Shown piece after piece: positions 1 to 12,770 of a DNA stretch of 64,000 bases (position 1 is its first letter; each line of letters opens with the position of its first letter). The stretch is from Prillingera fragicola. Taxonomy: Eukaryota > Basidiomycota > Tremellomycetes > Trichosporonales > Trichosporonaceae. A program made the position numbers and the translations under genes. Below the pieces are notes generated by a model. That model did not search any database and was not told where the DNA came from. It worked only from the letters and a program-made list of their open reading frames with translations. The DNA lies in contig BEDY01000001.1 in NCBI GenBank assembly GCA_002335605.1, positions 2,666,001-2,730,000 on the forward strand, given 5' to 3'.

Positions 1-3000
1 GCACCTGTCACCCCGGCAGACGACGACGATGAGCTCGTGGCTGACGAGTCGGCGCGCGAGCGCAACATTGACTGGGAGGCCGTTATTCCCAAGGTCCGCG
101 CGACGCTGCTTGACCGTAGTCAGAAGAGGAGAGAGCAGTTTGTGCAAAAGTACCTCTACGTGACCGACGAGTGTAAGTCGTTGCAGTGCGATGGCAGGCC
201 AGAGCTGATGATACAGCTCCTGCTGCGGCCCAGATTCCTTTGTTGCTCCGCGAGCAGTTGTCGGCATTGACGGCCGCTTCGGATCTCAAGGCTATTGAGC
301 TCAACGTTGGCGTGCTCGTTGAGTACGTCAAGCGTGACGAGAGGCAACAGGCGCCCCTCAAGCTCGGCGACAAGCTCGTCAAGTGGGCCGTGGGCGAGGT
401 TGACAAGGCCGTCGCGTCCGCCAAGTCGACTACTGCGCTTGCCCTTCTCCCCCAGTTTACTCTTGTGCTCTCGCTCATCTCTGCGCTCAAGGAGTCACGC
501 GGTGACGCCTTTGCCACCACCGCCCAGTTCTCGGACCTCATCTTTGCCCTCGCTGCCGTCACCGATGCCATGGAGTCGCGCTCTGCGACCGCTCACGGCG
601 CTCGTGCCGAGCGTTTGCTGCACAAGATCAACATTCGTCTCTGGCGCGTGCTCCGGTCGCTAAGGACAGCTATCCCCGAGCTCGTCACGCTGCTCACCAC
701 TAAGCCCCCTGTTCCCGTCCGAGCTGCTGTCCTCCTCGGCCACGTCGTTGGTGTCGCCCTCCGCCTCAAGGCGCCTAAAGACGAGCCTGCTCCCAAGTCG
801 TACATCGAGGAGAACAAGGATGCCGTCATCAACTTTTACTCGACCAACATTCTCAGCACCAAGACGGCCCTCCCCCACCACGTTGCGATTGCCCTCCGCG
901 AGTTCCTCGGTAACTTTGTCTCAGAGGAGGTACTCACCACCAAACTCATCCCCACCGCTGAGCGCATGCTCCTTCGTTCGCCCGAGATTGCTTTGCCGTT
1001 GACCGCAGACCTGCTGGACTGCTGCCCCGTCGACATTTCGTCCGTCATCCCCGCCAAGCTCGTCCCGGCAATCACCTCGGCTTCCAAGTCGAGCAACGCC
1101 GAGACCCGCGCAAAGTCGGTCGCATTGCTCAAGGCTGTCGTTCGCAGCACCAAGCAGCCCGAGGCGCTCGCCAAGCTTGCTACCGAGCTCCTTGCCCTCC
1201 CCAAGGGCGGCAAGACTGCCTCGGCTGAGCAGCGTGTTGCCCTCTACAACATGGTCGCAGCCATCCCTGCCCCAGCTTCGCAGGTTGTCGTTGACACCCT
1301 TCCCCCTCTCATTGCCAAGGAGGCCAACGAGGCGGCTCTTATTGCCCTCTCGGCTGCTCTGGGCGTTCACCTCTCGAATGTGCTCACCTCAGACCAGGCT
1401 ATCGCTGCCCCCGCGGCCACCGCTCTTGCAAAGGAGCTGGCCTCGACCAAGCTCGCTGCCCGCCGTGCCGTCTCGAACGCCGTCGGTACGGCCGCTTGGT
1501 GCGACTACCTCAAGAAGGACGGAGCCTTTTCGGCCGAGGGCGAAAAGTTCCTCGCCACTCTTGCCGCTCCTCTTGAGGCCAACCTCAAGACAGCCTCGGC
1601 CAACGCTCCTGCCAACGCGCCTGGTTTCCTTGAGGGTTATGTCGCCGTCGCTCTTGGTCTCGGCCCCCTCAAGGACCTTGCGTCCGCTGCCAAGCTCACC
1701 TCGAGCCCGGCAATCAAGGCCACCCTTGTCGCCACGCCCAAACCCTCGTTCATCCTCAACGACAAGGCATACGCCAAGCTCACAACCGCCGAGGATGAGA
1801 CCTGGCTCCTCCGCGCTCTCCGCGTGTTGATCGCTGCCGGCAACGTCGGTGACAAGGACGTCCGCGTCGCCCTCGGCCTCGCCCTTATCCACCTCGCCTT
1901 TGACTCGAAGTACCCCGAGGTTCGCCGCGACACGCTAGTGACCGTCTCGGACCTCACCAACGTTCAGCCCCAGCTCACCGCGCAGATTGTGCGCGAGGCT
2001 CTCGAGGTGTGGATTCGCATGCAGGACCAGCAGCGCGAGGCTGCGCGCGCCAAGCGCCAGGTCGGCGAGGATGACGACGCTAGCCTCCCGCGCTCGCGCG
2101 AGATTGGCCGTCTCCTCTCTGCCGCCGTCACCAGGTCGGAGCATGCCGACAAGGACATGCTCATGACTATCGCCGCCGACTTTATCGTCCTGGCACACCA
2201 CCCCGAAATTGGCGAGGAGTCGCAGGTTTCGTGGATCTCGCTTGTGCAAGCCCTCGGCCTTGACCCCGTCAACGTCGTGTCGATCAAGCGCGAGCACATT
2301 CTCAACCTCCTCTGGGAGGCGGCTGCTGCTCCCCCTGAGGACGCCCGCGTCGCCGAGGCCGCTTACCGCGCCATTGCTACGCTCGCCTTTATCGACCCCA
2401 TCGAGTTCGTTGGTGACATTCTCGCCAAGGCCCAGGAGGACCTCGACCCCCACGCCCTCGACTTTATCGGTATCGAAGAGCGCGGCATCTGGCTCACCCC
2501 CGCTGACCAGATGTTTGTCGACGTCCTCGCCCCCAAGAAGGACCAGGTCGAGAACAAGAACCGCAAGAACTATGCCGAGGAGAAGTGGGAGCAGGAGGTG
2601 CGCGAGCAGCTTGCCAAGAAGAAGACTACCACCATCGGCAAGAACCTGTCCAAGCAGGACAAGGCCCTTGTCGCCCAGCAAATGTCCAAGGAGACTGCTG
2701 TCCGCGCGCAGATTGCAACCGCCCAGGCGCGTCTGCGCCGTGGTCTCGAGCTTGTTGCCAGTCTCTGTGACTCGCACGTCAGTGCCGTCAAGGAGAAGCT
2801 CGCCACCCTTGCCAACTTGTTGCTGTCGAGCGTGTTTGGCCCCGGCGCCTTCCTTGTTGACGACCGTGCTTTCGACGTGTTCATCAAGCTCTCGTCGCTC
2901 GCCGACGAGCGTATTGGCGAGTGGCGCCGCATGCTCGCTGCTGCCCTCCTCCGCAGTCTCGACGCCCCCTTCGTTCCCGAGGACTACCTCCACGAGGACG

Positions 3001-6000
3001 TCGGAGATCTCACCACTCGTATTCTCCACAAGATTCACTTTGCCGCCGAGAAGACTCCCCTCGACAGCACGACCTATGCCCTTGTTGCAATGGTCATGAG
3101 CCGCATCATCGAGATTGGCGGTATCGGCTGCGACTCGCCCCAGAGCGAGCAGGCCCAGGAGCAGATCACCCTCTGCGTCGGTATCATTGCCGCCTGCGTC
3201 AGTGAGTTCCAGGATGACACATACCCCCGTCTCCGCACCATCCGCGACCTGCTCCGCGTTATTGGCAACCACACCCGTCTTGCCAAGGAGGCCTCGGCTG
3301 CCCTTGTGGACCTCGGAGCGTCCATCCGCGACGTCGCTTCAGTGTTCGAGATCCAGGCCATCATTCAGGGCACCCTCTCGCCCGACTCGAACGTCCGTAA
3401 CTCGGCGCTCCAGGCTCTACAGCCCGTCGACCTCACCGACCTCAACTACTCGGAGGAGCTCTTCATTGCCACCCACGACAAGGACGAGCAGAATGCCGCT
3501 CTCGCCGAGCACGTATGGGAGGACAACGGTCTCGACGTTCCTGAGACCTACCTCAAGTCGCTCATCCGCTACCTTGCCCACGCCAGTGCCGCTGTGCGCA
3601 CTGCCACCGCTGCGTCGCTCGCCGACGCGGCCGAGCAGTACCCCTCGCAGATCGAGCCCACCATCCAGGGCGTGCAGGAGCTGTATGTCGAAAAGTCCAA
3701 GATTCTCGAGCCCGAGTATGACCGTTTCGGCATGATCATTCCCGAGACCATGAACCGCCCCGACCCTTGGGAGTCGCGTGCGGCCATTGCGTCAACGCTT
3801 GAGCAGATGGCTCCCCTCATCCCGGACAACCAGGTCACGTCTGTCCTCGACTTCCTCATCAAGCGCCAGGCGCTTGGTGACAGGCACGAGGAGGTCCGTC
3901 GCGCCATGCTTGCCGCGGCCGGTGCGCTCATCGACATTCACGGCGGAAAAGAGGTCACCAGCCTCATGGCCATGTTCGAGTCGCACATCTCTGCGCCCTC
4001 GACGTCCGAAACTTCAGACTTTGTCAAGGAGGCCGTTGTCATTCTCTTTGGTCGTCTTGCTGGCCACCTTGATGCCTCGGACGAGCGTATCCCCAAGGTC
4101 GTTGACCGCCTCATCGATGCCCTCAACACTCCTTCGGAGCTCGTCCAGTCGGCCGTCGCCGACTGTCTTCCAGCTCTTGTCCAGAACATGGACGACGAGG
4201 TCGAGTACCTTGTCGACCGCCTGTTCTCGACCCTCACCACTGGCGCGAAGTACGCTTCGCGTCGTGGTGCCGCCTACGGTCTTGCCGGTGTTATCAAGGG
4301 CCGCGGACTCGTAGCTCTCAAGGAGTACGATCTCATCGACAAGCTTCAAGAGGCTGCCGAGGACAAGGACACTTTCGAGTCGCGTGAGGGTGCTCTCCTC
4401 GCTTACGAGACGCTCTCAGCCACTCTTGGCCGCGTGTTTGAGCCCTACATTGTCCAGATTATTCCCCTCATGCTCACGCTGTTTGGTGACACCAACAACT
4501 ATGTCCGTGAGGCGACCCAGTACGCCGCCAAGGTCATTATGTCGCGTATCTCGGGTCACTGCGTCAAGCTCATCCTCCCTACCCTCCTTGAGGGTCTCGA
4601 CGAGAAGCAGTGGCGTACCAAGAAGGGTGCCATCGAGCTGCTCGGTTCCATGGCCTTCTGTGCTCCTCGCCAGCTCTCGCTCTCGCTGCCCACCATCATT
4701 CCCCACCTGACAGGCGTCATCAACGACTCGCACGCCCAGGTCAAGTCGGCCGCCAACAAGAGTCTCAAGGGCTTTGGTGAGGTTCTTAACAACCCCGAAG
4801 TCAAGGCGCTCCAGAGCACTCTTATGCGTGCCCTCGCGGACCCCACGGCAAAGACCAATGCCGCTCTGGCCGCGCTGCTCAAGACCACCTTTGAGCACTA
4901 CCTTGACGCCCCCTCGCTTGCCCTCGTGATGCCCATCATCGACCGTGGTCTCCGTACCCGTTCGTCCGAGACTAAGCGCAAGTCGGCCCAGATTGTAGGC
5001 AACATGGCCTCACTCACCGAGTCGCGTGACCTCGTGCCCTACCTTAACGAGCTCATGCCTCTTGTCCACGACGTCCTCGTCGACCCCGTCCCCGAGGCTC
5101 GTGCCACTGCCGCCAAGTCGCTCGGTGCTCTCGTCGAGCGTCTCGGCGAGACCAACTTCCCTGACCTCGTCGACAAGCTCCTCCAGATGCTCCGCACCGA
5201 CTCGAGCGGTGTCGACCGTCAGGGTGCCGCCCAGGGTCTCTCCGAGGTTCTTTCGAGTCTGGGTATGGACCGCCTCGAGGGTCTCCTCCCCGAGGTCATC
5301 ACCAGCACCTCGAGCCCCCGCCCCTATGTGCGCGAGGGATTCATCTCGCTGCTCATCTACCTGCCCGCCACCTTTGGCCACCGCTTCTCGCCCCACCTCG
5401 CGCGTATCATCCCGCCTATTCTCAAGGGTCTCGCCGACGACTCGGAATACGTGCGTGACGCCTCGATGCGTGCCGGTAAGATGATTATTGCCAACTATTC
5501 GTCCAAGGCAATTGACCTTCTCCTGCCCGAGCTCGAGAAGGGCATGCTCGACTCGTCGTGGCGTATTCGTGTAAGTCACATGTGCATTGTGGTGGGCTCT
5601 ACTGACGTAATCTTTAGCAATCCTCCATCTCGCTTACTGGCGAGCTGCTTTACAAGGTCACCGGTATCTCGGGCAAGGTCGAGCTCGACGAGGAGGAGAC
5701 GTCTGCCCGCGGCGCCGCCGACCAGGCTCGCAAGGCTCTTCTTGAGTCTCTCGGAGCCGAGCGCCGCGACCGCGTGCTCGCTACGCTGTACATTGTCCGC
5801 CAGGACACTGTCTCTGTGGTCCGCCAAGCTTCCATTCACATTTGGAAGGCACTGGTTCAGAGTGAGTGTGGCGGACTGACTCGAAATCGACTAGAACTAC
5901 AACTGACTTCTATTAGACACCCCCCGCACCACCCGCGAGATTCTCCCCATTCTCATGCAGCTCCTTGTCGAGCTCCTCGGCAGTGTGCACATCGACCAGC

Positions 6001-7823
6001 AGGAGACTGCCTCGCGTACCCTTGGAGAGCTCTGCCGCAAGAACGGCGAGCGCATTGTTGGCGAACTCATGCCTATCCTCCGCACGGCCATCACGTCGGA
6101 CGAGCCTCGTACCAAGGAAGGTGCCTGTCTCGCGTTTGCCGACGTCCTCGAGGCGGCCTCCAAAGACGCCATCGAGCAGCACGAGGAGGTCATCATCTCT
6201 TCGGTCCGCGGTGCGCTCGTCGACGAGGACCCCGCTGTCCGTTCGGCTGCCGCCCGCACCTTTGACGTCATGCAGCAGTACATTGGTGCCAAGGCTATCG
6301 ACCAGACCATTCCCACTCTCCTCGAGGCCATGCGCAACCCCGGCCAGGGCTCCGAGACTGCTCTCCAGGCTCTCCAGGAGGTCATGGCCGTTCGCGCCAA
6401 CAGCGTCTTCCCCGTCCTTCTCCCCACTCTCACTGTGCAGCCCATCAGCGCATTCAACGCTCGCGCCATTGCCGCGCTCGTTCGTGTCGCTGGTCCTGCC
6501 CTCAACCGCCGCATCGACTCGCTCCTTGGCTCTCTCGTCAAGTCGCTCGAGGCTGGTCCCGAGGAGGAGGTCCGTGGCGAGCTTCTCGAGGCTATCGAGG
6601 CACTCGTTGCCTCGGTTGACGACGGTGACGGTGTCCACCTCCTTGAGATGCTTCTCATCGGCTGGGCCAAGGATGTCAACCCCGCTCGCCGTGCTACGGC
6701 GTGTAACATTCTCGCCACCATGTGCCAGGTCAACGATGCTGACACTGAGGAGTACCGCGTCGACTGGATCCGCATCCTTATCTCGCTGTTTGACGACTCG
6801 GACGACGACGTCGTCACTGCTGCCTGGGAGGCCCTCGACCACTTTGTCAAGACCATTCCCAAGGACGAGCTCGAGGACCTCACAGTGCCCATGCGTCGCG
6901 CCATCGAGTCGACTGGCGCACCGGGCCGCACCGTGCCCGGTTTCTCGCGCCCCAAGGGTGTGCAGTCAATCGTGCCCATCCTCCTTGCCGGTGTCCTCCA
7001 GGGTACCCAGGAGCAGCGCGAGCAGGCCGCATACGGTATTGGCGACCTTGTGCAGCGCACTTCCGAGGCGGCCATCAAGCCTTACATTATCCAGCTCACC
7101 GGTCCTCTCATTCGTGTCATCTCGAGCCAGTCGATCGCTCCCCAGATCAAGGGTGCCATTCTCGTCACCCTCACTGTTCTGCTCGAGCAGGTCCCGCTCC
7201 TTGTACGCCCCTTCCACCCCCAGCTCACGCGTACGTTTGTCAAGTCGGCGTCCGACCCCGCCGCGCTTTCGGTCCGCAACCGTGCGGCCGCTGGTCTCGG
7301 CGAGCTCATGAAGCACCAGCCTCGTGTCGACCCTCTCATCACCGAGCTCATTGGTGGTGTCGGCACTGCTGAGAAGGACATTGCTCCCTCGGTCGTCAAC
7401 GCCCTCGCTGCCGTGTGCAAGAGCGCCGGCAAGAATATCGGCCCCGCAGCCAAGAGCTCGATCATCGAGCTCGTTGAGGGTGCGTTCATGGGCAACCACA
7501 ACGAGTCATACAACAAGGCCATCGCTGGTGTCGTTGCCGGCCTGGCATCCTTTGATGCCGAGGACATCCGTCCCATCGTGGACGCGTTCCTCGGCGCGCC
7601 CACCCCTCCCCTGCCCCTCGTTAGCATGTGCATCCAAGCCGTGCTCGAGACCGCCCCTGACGCATTCTACACCCTGGACGTTGTCGAGGACATTGTGCGC
7701 AAGGTGCAGGCGAGCGTGGGTTCGGACGTTGGCGCCATCGCGAGGCCGGCGCGTGAGGCCAAGGAGCTGCTCAGGCAGGGACGGTACGGTGACGATGCCC
7801 AGGTTCAGGCGCTTTTGAAGTAG
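1..7823 (+). CDS. GCN1: Gcn1, translational activator of the eIF2-alpha kinase Gcn2 (5' end outside window)
   Basis: Gcn1 binds ribosomes and the RWD domain of Gcn2, and passes on the uncharged-tRNA or stalled-ribosome signal in general amino-acid control. Predicted exons are 1-172, 217-5570, 5618-5861 and 5917-7823, giving 2558 visible residues; base 1 is already in frame. Yeast Gcn1 has 2672 residues, so roughly 110 N-terminal residues lie to the left. The whole protein is HEAT-like helical repeats. The region around residues 1200-1550 is the eEF3-like repeat block (for example RRGAAYGLAGVIKGRG near residue 1400), and the last ~600 residues correspond to the Gcn2-RWD-binding part. Introns are 44, 47 and 55 nt with GTAAGT or GTGAGT donors and CTGAT/CTGAC branch sites. 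The GTG at 37 is not a start, because the frame is open upstream of it. Identification is firm; only the 5' end is missing. Confidence 0.96.
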
Positions 7824-8132
7824 AGTGGGGTTGGTTCATCAGTGAGAGGGAGTATGAGACAGAGAAACAGGGAGAAAATCGACTCGGTGATCAGATGTTG
7901 TCATGATATTGGTAGAGCTGCGTAGAGCTGCATGCATCATAGGCATTGGTACTTGCGGGTGAGCCCAAGATGTTCGAGTCGATTCAAGTGGGTCATGATC
8001 TGGCAGTGCCACACTTGACGAGGATGTAGCGATGAGAATAGCCCATGGAGCCACATGGGCATTGAAAGTGGAGGTCGATCGACAACAACATGCGTAGGTG
8101 ACATTGACATTACTCTGTCCACCGCTTTCAAC
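7824..8132. other. Intergenic: GCN1 3' region and promoter of the 2-OG oxygenase
   Basis: No gene is supported here. The frame of the downstream gene stays open up to an ATG at 8055, but 8133 fits the protein family better. The AAAGTGGAGGTCGATC element at 8065-8080 lies inside that optional extension, which also argues that it is promoter or leader. Confidence 0.6.
8065..8080 (+). promoter_or_regulatory. AAAGTGGAGGTCGATC element, copy 1
   Basis: This 16-bp string lies 68 bp upstream of the chosen ATG of the 2-OG oxygenase. The identical string occurs about 72 bp upstream of the GGF-repeat gene (38999-39014), and its first ten bases recur upstream of DUG3. Similar spacing from the ATG suggests a core-promoter or leader element; the function is inferred. 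Confidence 0.4.
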
Positions 8133-9371
8133 ATGACTTCGCAGCCTACACCTGGAAAAATCTCGTACAGGACGCTAGTGGAACGTCCCGAGGAGGTGCA
8201 CGACGCGATCGTCGCGTCGCTGGGGTCTGGGACTGGCGCGCTCGGCGTCATTCTTGTTGATGGTGAGTTGAGGCTTTGTCCGGTCTCGTCGGGCATGCCC
8301 CAGGATTGAGCTGGAGGACACAGTGGACTGGGATATGGGTAGGAGTGGGTGCTGACATGCTCAGACTTGCCAGAAGGTTTCCCAGACGCGAGGGAGCGCT
8401 TGTTTCGTCTAGGTTATGCGTTTGCTGCTCTGCCCGAGGCCGAGCGTGAGAGGCTCGCCAGGCCTGAGACATTGTACTCGTTTGGGTGGAGTCACGGCAA
8501 GGAGGTCATGAATGGGGTGAGTCTGGAGTGTGACTGACTGACTGTCTAGTGGCTGACTCGAGCAGCGCCCAGACACTGCCAAGGGCTCGTTCTACGCCAA
8601 CCCCCTACTCGACAAGCCCAGAGTTAGCGACGAACAGCGCGCAGCCCATCCAGAGTACTATGCCGGCAACGTTTGGCCGCAGGGTATTGAGGTTCTCGAG
8701 GACTTTGAGGCTGCCTTCAAGGCGCTAGGCGAGATTATCGCCCAGGTTGGAGTAGCCCTCGCAAAGGCTTGCGAGAAGTTTGGCAAGTGCCGATCAGCCA
8801 CAGGTGTGCGAAGCTGACGACGCAGTCGATGTCGAGGGCCGCAGCATTGCAGACCTCATCTCCTCGTCGCAGTCCAACAAGGCCCGCCTCCTGCACTACT
8901 TTCCCACCCCTCCCTCGGCCGCGTCCGACGGCGCCGCAGACGACGCGTGTGGCACCCATCTCGACCACTCACTGCTCACCGGCCTCTGTAAGTCCTCCTC
9001 ACCCCGGACAATGCTCACCCCAAGGCTCGGCAATGTATCTCGCCCCCGGCCCAACCCAAGTCCCACCCCCGGACGCCCGCGCCGGCCTCTACATCTATCC
9101 CCGGGGCAGCAAGGACGCCGCCGTGCGCGTCCAGATCCCACCAACCTGCCTAGCATTCCAGACTGGCGAGGCGCTAGAGCTCCTCACTGCTGGCCGCCTC
9201 GCTGCCACCCCACACTATGTCAGTGCTGGTGGCGGCAGCGAGGTTGTTTCCCGCGAGACGTTTGCGTTCTTCCTCCAGCCTGATGTTGATGATGTTGTTG
9301 GGCCTGATGGAGAGACGTTTGGGGCGTTTACAAAGCGGGTCCTTGCTAGGCATTATGGGGATGCGGCGTGA
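8133..9371 (+). CDS. Isopenicillin-N-synthase-like 2-oxoglutarate/Fe(II) dioxygenase
   Basis: A member of the clavaminate/IPNS-like double-stranded beta-helix oxygenases that is common in fungi; the substrate cannot be read from the sequence. Exons are 8133-8262, 8365-8516, 8566-8782, 8826-8987 and 9025-9371, giving 335 residues. The iron-binding HxD is H211-L-D213 (GTHLDHSLLTGL), the distal histidine is probably H284 (ATPHYVSAGGG), and the 2-OG-binding arginine is in SRETF just after it. Upstream, GWSHGKEVMNG, then RPDTAKGSFYANP after an intron, is typical of the fungal family. Intron 3 (8783-8825) starts with GC rather than GT and must be removed to keep HxD in frame. The third exon could start at 8563 or 8566 (NAGNAG acceptor). 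It ends 132 bp from the convergent SND1 stop. Confidence 0.9.
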
Positions 9372-9503
9372 CAGCCGCAGGTCAGGAGGAAGATTGCCAC
9401 ACTAGTTCTACCATGCAGATGCATTGTCGGTGCTATTGCTTACTGCCTGCTTCCCATGCTGCTTTTCATGTGATAACCATTTTGATTTCGTCAGACAAAA
9501 CAT

Positions 9504-12500
9504 TTACTCGTCGTCGCTGTCAATGTCGCCAAACGCGTAGCGACCAATGCGGTCGGCCTTGGCGCCGTCCGCGGCCTGCTTAATCTTGGTGACGACCTGG
9601 GGGTACGCCTTGAGGTAGCGGCAGCTGCGGTCCAGGGTGGCCAGACCATCACGGACGAGGTCGGCGTTCAAGCACGCAAGGGGGTCGTCGGCAGCGTTGG
9701 GGTCGGTGGGGTCAATGAGACGCAGGTGGAGGAGGTTACCCTCGCGCTGGTCAACGTTGGCGACAAGCTTGCGGCCCTCGGTGAGCTGGCCAAAACGGCG
9801 CCAGGCGTCGGGGCCGTACTCTGAGTCGCGAGGCTCGAGCTTGACAAACGAGAGACGGGCCTCACGCGCCTGGCCGGGGAGGAGCTTGAACTTGGAGTCA
9901 AGGGGACGGATACGCGAGAAGGGCATGGTCTCCTCGTTTCCGTAGTCGATAAAGTAAAGAGTCGCCTCCTTCTTCATAGCAGACGACTTCTTGACCTTGG
10001 CGCGGTACCACTGGTTGTCCTCGCTGAACTTTGCCGAGACGAGGTCGCCCGTCTTGGGCGCGAACGATGCGGGGGCAGCATTGGCCTGACTGCGGTGGTG
10101 AAGAGCAAAGTCGCCCATGAGCTTCTCGAGCGACGCAACACTCTTGTCGTCAAGAACCTGGACAGAGAACGCAAAGGGGTCGGTGTCGCGCACGGCCGAG
10201 ACGTAGACATCGAGATACTCAGGGGCAAGAGCCGAGGATCCGTCGTCGCCCGAAGTGGCCGCAGCAGCCTCCTCGTCAAAGTCTTTCCAGAGGTTCTTGT
10301 GGGCCTTCTTGGCCTCCTCCTCAGCAGAGATCAACTCCTGGCCAAAGGGCAAGTGCCTTGCCGACGGCTCGTGCACACTGGCGAGACCAGCACGGACCAT
10401 CTCGATGGCAATGTTGTGGGGGCCAGCGAACATGGCGCCGATGAAGCCACCCGACTTGTCGGTGCTGTCAAACTGAATCTCGACGTCACGCTGCATGTAG
10501 CGCGAGGCGTACTGGTACGCCTCCTGGCCGTAGGGCTCCGACTTTTCGTTGCTGTTGGGGCGGGCAGTGCGAGGAGCGCGGATACCAGCGAGAACAAAGG
10601 TGAGCTTGGTGTTCTCCTTGGGCATGAGAAGCTTGAAGCGGGAGCCAGACGAGACAAAGTCGACAACCGCAGCGTGCTTGCCGGTACGCTTCCACGAAGG
10701 GAGGTACTGCGAGGCGCGGCTTGCGCTCTCCGAAGCGTCAACGATACGGGCAACGGAGACCTCCTTGGTCGAGTGGATACCACGAGTCTCAGTGGTGGCA
10801 GTCTGCTCCGCAATGACAAGCTTGTCGAGCTCCATCGAGCGGTCCTCGTCGTCACGACGGTGACGGAGGACGGTGGCGAGACCCTTCTCAATGAGCTGCT
10901 CGGCAATGTTGTGCTTCTGGGCACCAACGGTGATGGTGACACACTCGCGCTCATCGTAGTCACCGTCCTTGGGCTTGACGTAGTCGACGTGGACGTGAAC
11001 AACCTTGCCGATGAGACGCTTACGAAGGAACTCCTTGGCCTCGGCGGCCCAGTAAGTGTTCTTGGGGTCGCCACCGCGAGGGCCACGAACGGACGAAAGC
11101 TGAACGCGGCGCTCCTTGCTGGGGTCGTCCTTGGGCGCAATACTGAGCTGGTCTGAGCCCCAGATGCGGGTGACAGTAGCCTCAAACTCCTGGCCCTTGG
11201 TAGTAGCTGTGGGGGCAGCCGAAGCACCGCCAGCGGCACCGTTTGAAGCAGCAGGGCCTGTGGCAATGTTCTCCCACAGCCCGAGACGCTTGGCCTTGGC
11301 GGCACGCTCAGCTGCGCGGACCTTGTCAAGACCACCCGAGGCGGAGAGAATACCAGCGTGCCAGTCAATGACCTTGGCCAGACCGGCGCTGGTCAGGAAC
11401 TCGGCGATGTTACCGTTGGGGTGGATAGCCTGGCCGATGATGATGGCCGGGCCGGTAGAGGCAGCAGGGAGGCTGCTCTCGGCAGCACCGGGGAAGGGAG
11501 TAGCAGCCAGCGAGGCAGGAGCCGAAAGAAGCTGAACCTTGATAGGGCGTTGGAGAAGACGGACCTCGGTAAAGAACTTGGCCTCGTCTCCCCATGGCTC
11601 GGAACCGGAGGCGACACCGTCACGAGTGACGGACGCGCGCGGGCTCTTGGCACCAGCAATCACAAGGTTGACAAACTGATGGTTGTTGTCGTCGAGGAGG
11701 AGACGGACACGGAGCTCGGTACCGTTACGGACCTGCTCAACGATGGCATCAATGTCCTGGCCCTTGCGGTCGGCAATGAACGAGGCAATGTCGGCAGGTG
11801 CCTGGTAGGAGACAGTGCGCTGGTTCTCGGGCTCAGCAGACCAGACACCAAGACCCTTGGCCTCAGCCTCGGCGCCGGCCTCCTTGAGAGGCTCGGGGGC
11901 ATTGTCGCGGGGCTTTGCCCAGCCGGCGGAGACCACCTGCTTGGCGACGTCCTGAGGAGGCTGTCCTGGTGCAGGAGGTGCGGAGAGAACGTTGGCAAAC
12001 TCGCCACCGCTGGGAATAGTGTGGGTTATGGTAAAGGCGACCTCCTTGCCGACAAGGTGGGTACGGAGGAACTCGCGAGCCGGGAAGGCCCAAGGCTGAG
12101 CTGTCAGATGTGCGTCGATTCTTAGAGCTCACCTCATCCTCACGCTGGGCAGTGCCAACACGGGGAGCAGTGATGCCAGCAAGGTGGAGAACACTTTTTT
12201 CAGCTCCTGTCTCTATGTCACACTCACCGCTCCTTTGCGGGCTGACCCTTGACAGGCGCCTCCTTTGGTCGCACGATCACCGTGTCGCCGGAGAGCACGG
12301 CTGTGAGTGTGAGCGATGTACAAGGGTGGTGCAGATATTTCTTCGTCTTCCAAGGGGGCTGAAGAGGTACTGCCAAGAGCAGTGATCACTGAGCAAGATG
12401 GGCGTTGGTAGCACTGCTTAGCAGTTCCACTGCCGCCGGTGCACACTACCTGGACAGCACAGGCCACAAACACTTACACTTGACGATCTGGAGCTTGTGT

Positions 12501-12556
12501 CAGCAATTGGCCCACGGGACCGAGTCCGACCAGTCACTTACCGCGCGAGTAGTCAT
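9504..12556 (-). CDS. SND1: Tudor staphylococcal nuclease (SND1/Tudor-SN)
   Basis: Tudor-SN is an RNA-binding protein with roles in RNA decay, stress granules and transcription; it is absent from budding yeast. Exons (minus strand) are 12542-12556, 12478-12493, 12228-12300, 12133-12193 and 9504-12095, giving 918 residues, close to the ~910 usual for the family. The spliced start MTTRALQIVKSVLSGDTVIV and later [20 protein letters not shown] match the first SN domain of animal SND1. Four SN-like domains follow, then a Tudor domain around residues 730-790 (GDLVSAKFSEDNQWYRAKVK and YFIDYGNEE) and a partial fifth SN domain. The C-terminus is acidic (DIDSDDE). The first two coding exons hold only 15 and 16 nt. 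It is divergent from DUG3 across a 559-bp promoter region. Confidence 0.95.
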
Positions 12557-12706
12557 GAGAGGCAGTTGAAACGAGGGATAGAGAAAGAGAGAGGGGCAGG
12601 AGAGCAATGGCAACAAGGAAGGTGTTGGAACTCTTGGTCCTAGGGTGTGCCATGTAGGGAAGACGACGAGCGCGTGGAGACGTGGGCAGGTGGAGGTTCA
12701 GGCACA

Positions 12707-12757
12707 CTAATCGGATTAGAAATGAGTGCTTACAAGTACATTAGACATGTTCTAATG
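12707..12757. promoter_or_regulatory. Cluster of CTAAT/ATTAG palindromes
   Basis: CTAATCGGATTAG (12707-12719) is a palindrome with one central mismatch, and CATTAGACATGTTCTAATG (12739-12757) is a near-palindrome with the same half-sites. They sit 32 bp apart in the SND1/DUG3 promoter, in a locally AT-rich patch. The arrangement looks like paired sites for a dimeric or homeodomain-type factor; this is inference. Confidence 0.35.
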
Positions 12758-12759
12758 AA

Positions 12760-12770
12760 TTTGATTCCGT
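12760..12770 (+). promoter_or_regulatory. TTTGNTTCCGT element (SND1/DUG3)
   Basis: TTTGATTCCGT, an exact match to the recurring divergent-promoter motif of this window. It lies 204 bp from the SND1 ATG and 346 bp from the DUG3 ATG. Confidence 0.55.

Noticed and set aside
37..270. GTG-initiated frame as the start of GCN1
   Set aside because: The frame is open to base 1 and the protein is ~110 residues short of normal, so the true start lies outside the window.
1935..3272. 445-codon antisense ORF within GCN1
   Set aside because: Mirror frame of a strongly codon-biased gene; the Leu/Gly/Val/Glu-rich product reflects reversed GCN1 codons.
10095..11156. 353-codon antisense ORF within SND1
   Set aside because: Same cause: long antisense frames arise from biased codons and contain no family signature.
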